From positions 3,720,001-3,784,000 of the forward strand of contig CP137319.1 of the NCBI GenBank assembly GCA_033182465.1: a stretch of 64,000 bases of DNA, given 5' to 3'. Position numbers and translations under genes: made by a program. The notes below the pieces were generated by a model that was not told where the DNA came from, made no database searches, and was given only the letters and a program-made list of their open reading frames with translations. This document shows positions 11,140 through 22,498 of this stretch, in pieces (within the stretch, counting starts at the first letter, position 1; every line of letters begins with the position of its first letter). Source of the DNA: Sanghuangporus weigelae (lineage: Eukaryota > Basidiomycota > Agaricomycetes > Hymenochaetales > Hymenochaetaceae).

Positions 11140-13390
11140 GTTCAGGAAACTGGCTGAAGCGACACACAATCAAATTTCCGTTAATAATAATTCCGCCACA
11201 TTTCTTTTCGTCTGATGAATTCTTTGAGTTGAGAACCAGTGACTGATCTGCTCTGAACACGTCAAGAACTGAAATACATCAAGAAGATTACCTTTCGCTC
11301 AGAGCATTACATTGTTCGTGGTTGTGCAGCCATACGATGCGATGAGAAGAGAGTCGAAGAGAACGGAAATTACGTGATTATGTAAGAAAAATATTATCAA
11401 AGAAACAGGTGGAAATTCGTTCGTCGAAAAACAGAAAATACTTCCAATATCTCTCAGTAACAGCAATCTTTGAATTTGATTATGTGGGTTCTTGGCACAA
11501 CTTCTGAATGATTTTGAGCTGCTTGCCATGAAGATGTTTGTGGAAAAACACAAAAAGTCGTGTTTGAATTTACATAAGCCATTGAATCCGCGGGTAGGAC
11601 TGTATATCAATAGATCTAGTTCACCAACATAATCACGATCCACGCAAGTAAGCAGTTCACAAAAATGCAAACCAAAGAAATAGAACAAACATGATTACGA
11701 TTCCGAAGGACATTGTTCAGGCATGTCAAGAGGTGTAGCTCGAAACGGTTAAGTCCTCCGTCTGAGATCTCTTAAACGATGCAAAGACCGGAGCTCTGAG
11801 CTCAATCCCGAGAGCGTCGTTTATGGTATGGAGAGACTCGAGGTGCGATTTGCGGATTCTGAGATGCATATGCGAACAAAGAACGTTCACTAACACACTC
11901 TCGGGACTGTCCGTTCAAGGTCGTCAGAAGAAGAAAATACGTCTCTGACGCAAGCTTTGCACTGACATCAGAAATGCATCGCTCAGAGTCGACTGTCAGA
12001 AAAGCAGAGTTAGCTGCCAATGGTATCTATTAAGGTGTGAAAAGCTCACCGACGCGGTCAGAAGCAAAACAAGGTTTGCAATTGTTGATACTGGCGGACA
12101 CGGTCAGCCGAGAGCCAATTTCATAAGAACAGAGTGCTCACTTGTGATAATACTGAAGTACACGATCCCTTAATCGAAAGTACGTTTAGCGAGTGCGACA
12201 AGAGTTAATCCGAGGACATACCGTCCTGATACAGATTCTTCATGACAGGAGAATTGTCGAGACGGACTGCATGGGCGTGTTAACTTTGACAATAAACAAG
12301 TCAAGAAGAAGCTCCTACATCCAAGGAATGCCTTGGTCAACAATAGAATGAGGGCAACTATACCCCAAAGAGATTAGAAGATCAGATAGAGGAGACATAA
12401 TCAAAGTTGCTTACCTAGTTCACATAGCGTGTATGCTAATAGTGCTATCCATATCATTCTATCGTCGTGAACATACAGACAGCCAGACATGTAATGAAGT
12501 TGCAGGACTGGAGAAATAGGATATGATTAGTTGATGATTCAACGAGACTTTTCCTCTCTCTCTCACCATGGTTCTTTTCGATGTGTATCGAGGCGAAATA
12601 CAATATCACGGTGCATGAGCACTTTTGTGACACTGTTAGGGTCAGGAACAAGGGTGGAAGTCTCAGGTCATACCAGAAACGAGAGTCCCAGCAGGATACG
12701 GATAAATAATTTATGCCCCCAGACAGCATCCACTCGGAGAAACACAGTGACTGATGGTATGGATTAAGGTTACACTCAGTTCAAATAGATTTGATAACTC
12801 TCACGTTCTGCGATAAGCATGCCGATGATAGTTGTAACTATTCATATAGAGTACTCAAAAATCACAGATTCGCTTCGTGCGCATGGGAGTTCTCTTACAA
12901 ACAAGGGACCCGAAACCAGACCTGCAACCCTGTGATGAAGGTGAGTGGCGCTACAAGCTGTGACCTGCGAGGATTACTTGCCTTTAGATCTTCTTTGAGC
13001 ACAACATCTAATTTGACACCATCAGCTCAGTCGACATTGAAGGACGATCAGACGTCTACTCACAGTAGAAAGCAAGAAAAGAGGTCGCAAAGGGAGCATA
13101 TCGATTGAGAAAGAAATGAAGATGGCGGATGCCAATCTTGCTGGTCCAAATGAAGCGAATCTATCAAAATATCAAGTGCCACTTCATACGCTAATCGTAG
13201 CTTTCACTTGCCTCTTCGTCGAGGCTGGTTAGATAGTCGTACGTCTGGGTTGCTCTTAGTCCGCTTCAGGTGATAGGACTGACGATGCAACTGACCTGGA
13301 ATGCGACCGTCGCAACTGTGGCGAAATAGATAAGTCTTCGAAATTACAGCAGACGTCGGACACACACCAATCAGGTACTATCACAGACGA
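11140..13390. other. Gene-poor stretch, 2.2 kb
   Basis: Contains only short open frames (longest a 129-codon minus-strand frame at 11299-11688, very rich in Phe, Leu and Ser in AT-rich DNA, typical of chance). I see no splice-consistent gene, inverted terminal repeat or clear tandem repeat. Confidence 0.45.
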
Positions 13391-13395
13391 AGATG

Positions 13396-13860
13396 TCAGT
13401 GCGAGGCAGGGAGAGGAACCAGCTCATATGAACTCACCCGGGCTGTCAAAACGTCGCGGACACCAGTGAGAAGCGCGTCCATGCAGGAGATGATGGCTTG
13501 GAGCAGAGAGTGAAGACAAGAACGGGCACTATAAGGCCAGCTGAGTTGGGAACATCTACTGTGAGCGTGAACCTTGATGGCCGTGATGAGTTGAAGCAAG
13601 AATGAAAGAACTATGAATAGATTATCTTTCGAATATGCAATCTGAGGGAGAAAGTACCAGTCCGTGGAGATCGACATCTGGTCGAGCAAGACTCTTGGAG
13701 AAAAGAGAATGTTGGCTCGGAGTGAGTTTCTGGCAACGACATTCCAAGTTGGTCCAATAAAGTTACCCGGAGGAAAATCCAGATCCGGACCTGGTAAGAC
13801 GCCGAATCTGCGCAGTATTTGCGCCCAGAAATAATGCGATCGAGTTGCCAGCTCAATCAA
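13396..13860 (-). CDS. Uncertain open reading frame, 154 codons
   Basis: An open frame on the minus strand with a hydrophobic stretch (LFIVLSFLLQLITAI) in its middle. A possible upstream exon near 14030-13950 could join it through an intron ending in AAAG at about 13862. The ORF's first Met lies just inside that exon. No domain is recognised and the match to any membrane family is weak. It may be a chance frame or a degraded membrane-protein gene. Confidence 0.2.
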   Translation of the reverse strand: MIELATRSHYFWAQILRRFGVLPGPDLDFPPGNFIGPTWNVVARNSLRANILFSPRVLLDQMSISTDWYFLPQIAYSKDNLFIVLSFLLQLITAIKVHAHSRCSQLSWPYSARSCLHSLLQAIISCMDALLTGVRDVLTARVSSYELVPLPASH

Positions 13861-14249
13861 TCTTTAGAATTGTAAATCATCATCTACTATATATCGAGAT
13901 CGGTCGTAATGGCGCGAAAGCGTGTTCTCCGGTATATATTACCTTTACTTCGCAAGGTAACAGCGTGGAGCAGAGGCCGAGATGTCGGCTCCCGCAGTTG
14001 TGAGGAGGACAAGACTCGAGGAAGGCAGGAGAATTCGTCGGCACTTTAGGAAAGTGTGGTGAGCTGTGTATTGATAGAATCACCATCATGATGAAAGGCA
14101 TGAATCAGGGTGGTCGCGGCATCTGTAGGTAGGGCAAGGCCGAATCGGTATAATTGGTCAAGATGCCGAAATGACACGTGGCATTCTTTACGAGCTGAAA
14201 ACAAGTATTTCTCTGAACATGCATATTATATCAACTAGGAGCGATGGAT

Positions 14250-15900
14250 GCGACCCAACGGCCATCATCGAATCCAACTATGATGCCCGCAAAAACTATT
14301 TAGTCGCTCGTCGACTCCGGATGAAAGACGCGCTCGCTGACGCACAGACGGTTTCGACAGACAATGTTGCTTTTCAGCAGAGATATCATCTCCTCGATTT
14401 TCTTGTACGTGCTCACTAGCGCTTTTTATCATGCAGCTTGAGTTTTCTTTCATTCGTTCGTTTCTAGTTCATGTCATTCCATCATACCGACATCCATGGT
14501 ACCCCTCGCTGGAGACACAAGCAATGAATGCATCGTTCTATGACGACCTTTCGTTTCATATCTACCTCATCGCCTTGGGAAGTAGCTGGAATTGGGAGAA
14601 GCATCCGCATCGGCCCCAACAGGATGAACCGAGTTCCACAAATAAACAGTCTCTTTTGGAAGCCGAGTGACTGTCGGTTTGTTTCGAACTTGATGGAGGA
14701 AGACGCAGACATGGTGCATGAAGTTGCTGTTGCATGGAACGTGTTGGATTATCCATTGGAAGGCAACGGTGCGTGGTCGCTCAGACAAACGCAGCATTTC
14801 ACTGATGCGATATTCCTCTTTTTTCTCTGTATGTGGTCGAGCAGGTATCGAAGAGTTTTCTGGCTCCAGTTACCTACCAAGCTTGATCCCGGAGTCTGCG
14901 TATTGATCAAGAGGCGTGATTTCCCAGTTAAACTGGATGTACATTGACCAGCCAACCCACATTGCCATTTCACCTAATACCGAGGTCGTTCGTCTGACAA
15001 ACGTTGCCGGGCGGGTACCATTTGCGACATCGCGGCTCGTCGAGAGTACCGTTCTCAAGTACAGAGAAGAAGGGTACCCACATCCGTGCTGTTTAGGATG
15101 TTGAAGGTGTATCCCGGTTGCAAAAAGCACATCACAGACGCTCATCGTCTAGTACTTCGTACCAGTGTGAAGATGGAACTCCTGTCGCTGTAGTGTCCCA
15201 TATCTTAATTACTAGATTCGGTTTCAGCTAATGCTGATATCAGCATTGGAAGGGACACAACGAGGATGGTGAGTTTCTCATTTGCCGGCCCCGTCAGAGG
15301 AAGAGACTGATTACCAACCTCCTCTATCTGGCAGAAATTTTCACCGCACTTCCCCCCATCCTTTCTCACAACGATGAAAAACACAAACTTGTCGAAGACG
15401 TAATAGACACGATGGCCTTTGGATGATGTATGTGCAACACTTGCTTGTTGTGCTCTTGCTCGCGCAGCTGATCGGTAAAACGGAGATACCGGAGAAGGTA
15501 GATCAGGCCTTGGGAAGAAGGGTTACCTCGTGGGCGAGAGAACGCGTTGCGCTCAATCAAATTGACGCTCGGCCCATACAGATAATTTGTTTAATCCAGG
15601 AAAGATGCGATTTGATTCCGTCTACGCTTTTGCCGCGAAACTGTCCTTGTTATTTACGGCTTTACCCAGATCTCAAAGCAAATCTGTAATAATTATTCGT
15701 ACAAAAGGAGTGTAAAGAGCCGAAATTAGACAATAATGGTCTTACTGGGAATGAGAAATCAGAGACGAGAGAAGCGCCGATACAATGGAAGAGTCTTCTG
15801 CATCGGACAACAGCAATTGGCTTGTAAAGGAATGGCTTGACCGTTGCGAGCCATGAGCGTCCATCGCGAGGCCGGGGACTTCGGAGACCACCCCGCGACA
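14250..15900. repeat. Segmental repeat X, diverged copy X1
   Basis: This stretch aligns with 29040-31290 (X3) and 44715-46990 (X4), starting with a block around GCTGACGCACAGACGG (14335) and ending near 15900. Identity by eye is about 60-75% with many gaps, so X1 is the oldest copy. A minus-strand piece near 15560-15430 reads REQEHNKQV, matching LEQEHNKQF in X3 and X4. A plus-strand piece near 14697 reads LMEEDADM, matching LMEEGANM in X3. Both strands therefore show partial matches and I cannot decide which, if either, was coding. X1 lies just downstream of F-box gene A, as X4 lies downstream of the A-like relic. Confidence 0.6.
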
Positions 15901-15904
15901 TAAT

Positions 15905-16425
15905 TACAAGTCAAGGAAAGCAAACGTTGGGAGATTTGTTATCGCCGGTGGGAAACTGCTGACGCCGTTTGCACAGATCCACATAGGGTGGTTCAGTAGA
16001 GCTTATGGGATAGCAACCATTTCATTTTGAGATTTGAATATATAGTATGTTGGCTTGTGTTCGTTCTGCGCGAAGTGCCATCATACATGATTTCTGGCGA
16101 AGAATAAAAATATGTGCCAATTAACCTGCGATGGAGGGGGTCGTTGCCTTCTGTTGTTGGCTCGGGATAATGTCAGGATCGAGATTCCAGAGCATAATTT
16201 CAAGGGTCGAATACACTTATAGACAGAAATAATTCTGCATCGGTATTCGTTCTCCCACTATTACAGCAAAATAAATATATGTCAAGGCATGTGTACCGAT
16301 ATGTTTGAAGGGGATTGTTGCTAGTTCCTAAACTGTTCTCTAACATTCATCGCCATCATCAATGTCGTCGTCGTCAGAACTAAACAAGTCCTACTGTCAG
16401 AAAAGATGTCGGACGAACTCAAGAA
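15905..16425. other. Spacer between X1 and F-box gene A, conserved with 47.1-47.45 kb
   Basis: No gene. The stretch from about 16260 to 16425 (around TGTACCGATATG at 16291 and the ATCATCAATG run) aligns with 47250-47440. The spacer therefore travelled with gene A in the ancestral duplication. It probably contains the 3' end region of gene A. Confidence 0.4.
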
Positions 16426-16427
16426 AC

Positions 16428-18780
16428 TTACTCGATTTCAGGCAACATCTCCAGATTCCTCTTCCAGTGTTCGTCCGACCAGCTTTCTATTTCACTGCTC
16501 TCCAATGGAGCACCCCGTTTTTCTTCTTGATGATCGATAATCCTGTAAACGACGCGTGCGTTCACTATCTGTTTATATAGGCTGTCCGAACAGCATCTAA
16601 ACGCGAGATTTGTGCGGGAGCGCATATCAGAAACAGCGAAATTGATTTCCCTGGGGTCGTCCGCAAATTGATCATATGTGATCGGAAGGATGCCAAGATA
16701 CCCGTCGTCGTAGAACTCGAAAAGGCCTCCATCATCGCCTTTTCTCCTCGTCAAGCTGTAATACATGCGTTGACCCACACGAAATATGACTTCGGCGTGA
16801 TTGCGAGTTCCATAGAGAACGGGTATGATCTCTCCGAGAATCTGAAGCCGATTTCGAATATCTGTACAGCCAGACTCCTCTAAGAAATCCCGATCCAACG
16901 GACCCCATCGTGAAAGCGGCTGGATCCATGATCCGATATCGTCGAACTCCATCCAGTTGGTTGACCACCTACCGATTGTCAGGGTGCCAACTCTTGGGTC
17001 CGTCCATTCAGAAGTTACGCGCGTAGAGACATCCCGATATACTTGGTCGCATAGTTCGTGGTTCTTTCGAAGTTCATAGAAGTACGGAAGGTCCAACGTC
17101 ACTGGAGACTGCGCTCATCATTTAGGCTACAAAGAGATAATCTGTCCATGCTACTCACCTCGAAAGACATTTCTCTATTGACGTCTGGACGAACAAGCGT
17201 GACCAGTTTTCGCATGCTCTCGGGGGTTATGATGGGTTTCGGTAAAAATGATGCAAGTCGTACGTCCCCAAGCAGATTTCCTATCAGTATCATTCCATAT
17301 CCATCGTCAAAGTCGATGGATGAGACGAGATGTAGAAGGGGAAATCCACTCTTAGAAATCTGGATGAAGCCACCATCTAGTTCGAGCGGGTCACCTTCCT
17401 TTGCATCGTCCGCTGGTACAAGGGAGCCCAGATAAAGCGAATTGTCCTTGGCATATGACAGGCGATCCTGTCGTGTCATGCAAAGCATAGTTCGTCCGGA
17501 TGATCCCGCATGACAGAGATGAAGACCATTGACTGTCGGATGAGATTTAATGTCGAAATTATGCATAGAGAAAGTATTGGCTTCGCGAGAGGCCGCGTCG
17601 TATTTTATCACCGCTTGTTGAATGTGACCCCCTTCATCCTCGAATATAACGCGTAGCACTGACTGCCCTGCTCGAGAATGAGCTGTTACCTTCATAAACT
17701 CGCCGTAGGCTACGGTCCATCGAAATGACAATGATATGAGGTGCTTAGCGATGGGATGATCTGAAGAGCCTCCTGTTGATCCATCGGGTACTTCAAAAAT
17801 TTGAACGGTGGTACGATGTAGGGTGAATACGAGCCCGTTCTCGGTCGTGATTGCCTTGCAAGACTCCTGACAAACTCTTTTAGACTCAAGTGATTCACTA
17901 GTCATACAATAACCTACGATCGGCAAGGGGCAAAGTATCTGTGGGTGACTGTGTGGAAATCGTAAGCAGTAGATTGCTCCAGTACGCCAGTTCGCAATGT
18001 ATGGAAAAGTGCCATCCCCATCACAAACCGCGAATCCGACTTGGTCTCCCTGAAGGTACCGCACGTGCGATGCATTGCGAATATGGCCTAGCCGTAGGAT
18101 AATCACGCTTTCTGGCGATTGATATAATCCCAAAACAAGGACATATGGTTTTCTTGGACGGTCTAGATCAATGTCATGAAAAGAAATTGTCAGGAATTCT
18201 CACCTCGTTCCGACCGTAATGGCGCAAATGACTTCACCGCTTGACCAGTCGACACGCCCGTCAAGGACTGGAGCTTCCAAGTATGTTTGAGACTTGCATT
18301 GTTGATCGTCAGTGTCATAAATGTAGAGAACGCTCTCGCATTCATCTGCAGCGGCAACTAGGCACCAATGCCCGAGCACAAGCTTCAGCCAGGTGACGCG
18401 GAGCTTTTTTTGGATATCGATTTTGCGAATATATACTTGTTTGTTCTGCTTCTTGTACTCTTGTTTAAGAGCGACAGCGTGGGCGATCCACGATTCCACA
18501 TCCCGTCCGACAACGTCTTCAATATGCCGAAGAAAGGTTGGGAAGACGAACTTTCGCTGCTTCTATCGAAGAATCGTGTCCAGAGCCGCTTGTCGTATGA
18601 AATTGCATTGGAATATTCAGGAATAGCCTTAGAAGTCGCGTGTAAACCTAAGAATGCCAGCAGCGAGCTATAAGTACTCACTTTACGGAATTCGCCCAAT
18701 TCTTTATAACTGAACCGAATACAAATCGCAGACAACACTTCGAAAGGGAGCGTTAACAGTGTAGCTTTAGACGAGGACAT
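16428..18780 (-). CDS. F-box protein A (array member, one apparent frameshift)
   Basis: Multi-exon gene, about 690 residues. Exon 1 starts at 18780 and holds a short N-terminal F-box (LTLPFEVLSAICIRF). Then come the blocks shared by the whole array: a helical block ending LKLVLGHWCLVAAADE; a degenerate beta-rich region with DGDGTFPYIANWRTG and SIDFDDGYG; and a C-terminal block with FYELRKNHE, SRWGPLDRDF and EIESWSDEHW. F-box proteins usually join Skp1 of SCF ubiquitin ligases and bind targets through the C-terminal part; that role here is inferred. The frame changes once at about 18560-18575 between the second-exon start and the helical block, so this copy may be inactive. An AT-rich insert lies just upstream. 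Confidence 0.75.
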
Positions 18781-18802
18781 GAGTCACATGACTCGACTCG
18801 AA
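18781..18802 (-). promoter_or_regulatory. Conserved palindromic motif at the start of gene A
   Basis: GAGTCACATGACTCGACTCG directly precedes the ATG of A. Nearly the same motif occurs at about 29005 near relic C and at about 44130 near relic F. It is an inverted pair of TGACTC half-sites, which resemble AP-1/Gcn4-type binding sites, around CA. Function is inferred only from conservation and position. Confidence 0.4.
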
Positions 18803-18804
18803 GC

Positions 18805-19992
18805 TACAGCTAGCGGTGGTGACTGGCCTATCTGATTTCCGTGCCTTTCCCACGGATCGCTTAAGCGCCATTTTTGATCGACGCGCAGATTTTTGTGTCT
18901 CACTTTTTATTTTTGCATTCAAAGGCCTTTCATGGCTTCCACAACTGAAGAAAAAATATGTAAAAATGCCTCAAAAATGTATTTGATGATGCTGAATACA
19001 AATATGGGTAAAATAGAAAAACTTTGCCAAAAATTCAAGGAGAAAAGCCAAATTTTTGAGCATATATCAAGAACAGAGTAACTTCTCCAAAACCTTTTTT
19101 GAACAAAATCTTCAAAATTGAATAGAATTTAGGTATGTGGTGAAACTCTGGTGTAAATCCAAGAATTCATGGAGTAAATCTGCATATATGCTGTTTCAAC
19201 TACAGTTACTCTCTATTTTTCTTTCCAATTTTGCATTTCCACTTCAATTTTCTGGACATTTGTGATCTAATACATAATACAAATACAACCATTCACTTTT
19301 GGAAGTGCTCAACAATAGTTTGTGGAGGAGGAGCCAGTGCACAAAAACTGGCCCGAGGCAGATTTTGCGGTCACGTGATACCAAAACCAAAAAGTGAAAA
19401 TGCAGAATTGCTGGCCCAAATAGCACAACACTTCTAACTGCTTTTAAGATAGTTCGGATTAATTTACCAGGTGTTCAGAATCATCTTAATGACGAAAAAG
19501 AGATGCTAATTATAAATATTGCATTTTTCTGGTCAGATAACATTGTAAAAATATGATGGCAAAGCACCACTCCCTCATTCATTTGATTGAAGAAAAGGAC
19601 AGTGAAATAGATACTATTGGTTCTCCTGATGACTCTATACTTTAAATCATTCAAATAGCTGAAGAATTCAGAGAGATACAAGAAAGCAAAGTTATGCATA
19701 TTCAAGTATCTCTCATTTATTCAAGGTAATCTACCTAATTTGAGCTGTTAATAAGTTATTCAGTCCAAAATCTCCTCTTACTATTCACCATTGACCATAT
19801 ATGTCAGTGCTTACTTACAATTTTGTGTTGTGAGAGCTCTATGCAAGTCAGAACTCAATATCCACATGTTGTGTGGAAAGTGGGACACAATGATCGGCGC
19901 GACTTACTACATTTGGGAAGGTTTCAAACTCCGCCCGGGAAAAAGTCGTCACGCAATTTACATAGGCGGTGCCAGTCACCACTAGCGGCTAG
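18805..19992. mobile_element. AT-rich insert with imperfect inverted ends (putative non-autonomous DNA transposon)
   Basis: An AT-rich block of about 1.2 kb between the divergent starts of genes A and B. The left end GTGGTGACTGGCC (about 18815) is inverted at the right end as GTGCCAGTCACCAC (about 19970). Inner ends TTGTGTCTCACTTT (about 18893) and AAAGTGGGACACAA (about 19878) are also inverted to each other. No transposase-like frame is present. I could not find a clean target-site duplication, so the exact borders and the superfamily are open. Confidence 0.45.
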
Positions 19993-20195
19993 CAGTCGAT
20001 CAACAGCCATCATCGGGGACCGGGAATCCAATACAATGTCCGCAAGAACTATTTAGTCAATTATCGACTTGGATGAGTTGCAAGACGTGCTCGTTGACGC
20101 GCAGGCGGTTTCGACAGGTAATGTTGCTCTTCCGCTGGAATATCCTCGAATTTCTTGTACGTGTTCGCTAGCGCTTTTTGTCATGTTCTTTCACC
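19985..20195. repeat. Segmental repeat X, 5' fragment X2
   Basis: About 200 bp matching the first part of X3 and X4. It contains GCTCGTTGACGCGCAGGCGG and the GTTTCGACAGG-AATGTTGCT block. The match stops near 20195, where the promoter of F-box gene B begins. Confidence 0.6.
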
Positions 20196-22242
20196 CGGTC
20201 GCTTCGGGGATAAAATCCGTACCCACCCCACCTCCCCTTCTCACGACGACTTCCACCTCTGGTTCTTCTCGTGGGTCAAGTCTGCTATGCTTCACGTCGA
20301 ATCCTCATGCACTACACTTCTGTAGGTGTTCAGGATCTTCAGCATGAAATTCCGGCTACGTACAATACCTTGGGACGTTCACTCCTTGATCTGGTTGATG
20401 CTTGATTATGAGCATATAGAGAAATTGCGAAGAGTAGGCATTCAAAATTGTGTGCACCTATGTCATCTCATTCATGCATATCCAGGCCGTTCCAGAATTG
20501 TCAAATGCAATATCAGCCGACAAACAGCTTCAGGCGAACATTTTCGGCAAACTTGTGAGGCAACGGCATGTGCCCGTACCGTACAATCTGAGGCCTATCC
20601 ATACCGTAAACGCCCATGATATTGAGTCTTGGGTCCGACACGTTGTCTCTTTGGATCGCGAATACAGAAGTCAGGATAAAGACTTGACCATTCGGAAACT
20701 TGATACCTTGCGGGATCATCGCATTACCTGGCTGAAACTTGTGCTTGGAAAATGGTGCCTGATAGCTGCTTCGAATGAAATGAATAGCGAGCTCTCACTG
20801 TGGGACATGAACTCGACGAGTAGCCCACACTTCGTAGCCCAGACATACCTAGAAGCGCCCGTCATGGATGGAGTTGTGGACTACTCCAAAGGAGGAGTCA
20901 GATGTGCGATCACGGTTGGAGCAACGTATGCTTTGTTTACTTTTTCTGTTGCATAGTTTGACTTTTTACGTCCTAGGCATCCGTATATCCTAGCTATCGG
21001 AATCTATTCATCCAAGAGTAATGTATCGTTCCAGCAACTAATGAGGATATGCAACGCATCGCACGTCCAGTACTTTCGGGACGATATCGTCGGATTTGCA
21101 GTCCGTGATGGTGACGACACATACCCATATCTTGCAAATGTAAAGACTGGTGAAATGCGCTGCATGCAGTTCCCGAACAATACACCGCAGCTGAGCACCA
21201 ACCTTCCAATTGTAGGCTCTTTAACAACCATACGATTCCGGATATCTCATTGATTAATATTAGGAACCTTGCAAAGCAATCACTACGCTCAGCGGAATCG
21301 TATACACATTGCACCGAACCGCCATACATGTTTTCATGCCGTCAGCTCAATTTGGCGACGACGCACTCAATCACCTTCGACATATATCAGCTTTGCCACT
21401 TCGCGATCAAGCTGTCTCAGGAGAGTTTTTGAATGACGTTGGTGTCAAATTTGGAACCCCGGCTGTAATACGTACTGTGTACCAAGATTCGCGTTCGTGT
21501 CTTCGACAGGCAGTAGTCCGATTCGATACAGTGTCGAGATCTTTTTCCCTGGAAGATTCTCTCCTCGAACCCATATTCAAACCTCCCAGATTCATTTTTC
21601 TTTATCGGACAGGATACTCTGGAAGAATACTCTTCTGTGCCACTCTGCGTGGAAGGAAAGCAAAATGGGATCCTGCACTTCATTTTGCTCGTCTGAAGGC
21701 TTCATCTTCCAGCGGTTCGATCGAAATCGTTGGCAATTACATTCGCATAGCCAAGACTGACCAACCACTTCTGCATCTTCTATCTTGCGTCGATTTTGAT
21801 GATGGCAACGGCCTGTTACTGATGGGCACTCATAATGGAGATGTACGGATTGCGTCGGTACTATCAGAATCGGTTCTAACACCGACAAGCACGGATTGCG
21901 ATATTCCAAGTGGTTTCCATATCGAAGAGCGCCCAACAATGATTTCGGAGGTGTGTCCGTGCTTTTAGCTGCTCCTGTTTTCTTCTGATGGGCAACGTAT
22001 TGCAGATCCGCCCCGTTTTGGATATTCCATTGTTTTACAGCATACGCAGGACTTACCGGATCTATGACAAGCTGCCTGATGAGATAACACGTCGCATAAC
22101 GTCCCGCTGGATAGATTTCCGTCTTAACAATCTTTCGCTAGCTGATTGGTCTAATGACTGGCTCAGGTTTGATCGTATCTGGGATTGGATCTTCCCTCTG
22201 TCACGGTGGGGTCCATTAGATGAGGACTTCGTCAAGGTGAAC

Positions 22243-22487
22243 TGTTGAGAATTGGTCGTCGTGACTGTTTTTATTTTCATTCAGACTATTTCCTTTTCCG
22301 TAAACATTTATAAACTACCAGCCGCTCGTGTATCACCTCAGTCTTCTACTATATTCATCAGACTGAGGTGAGGGTTTCTTATATTGATTCCACATATCTA
22401 CGTCCTTACATTCCTTTGTAGTACAATTTCATTAGGTACAGGAATGAGTCTTCTACTATATTCATCAGACTGAGTACAATTTCATTA
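22243..22487 (+). repeat. Left LTR of the copia element
   Basis: 245 bp, begins TGTTGAGAATTGG and ends ATTTCATTA. It contains an internal perfect stem, ACCTCAGTC with GACTGAGGT, around a loop of about 17 nt. The loop sequence recurs once more near the LTR's right end. Confidence 0.95.
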
Positions 22488-22498
22488 GGTTATGAGCC

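Noticed and set aside
11299-11688. 129-codon minus-strand frame
   Set aside because: Phe/Leu/Ser-rich translation of AT-rich DNA, no splice partners and no recognisable feature.
18893-19081. 62-codon Lys/Met-rich frame in the AT-rich insert
   Set aside because: Low-complexity reading of AT-rich DNA with no matching copy. It does not look like a transposase.
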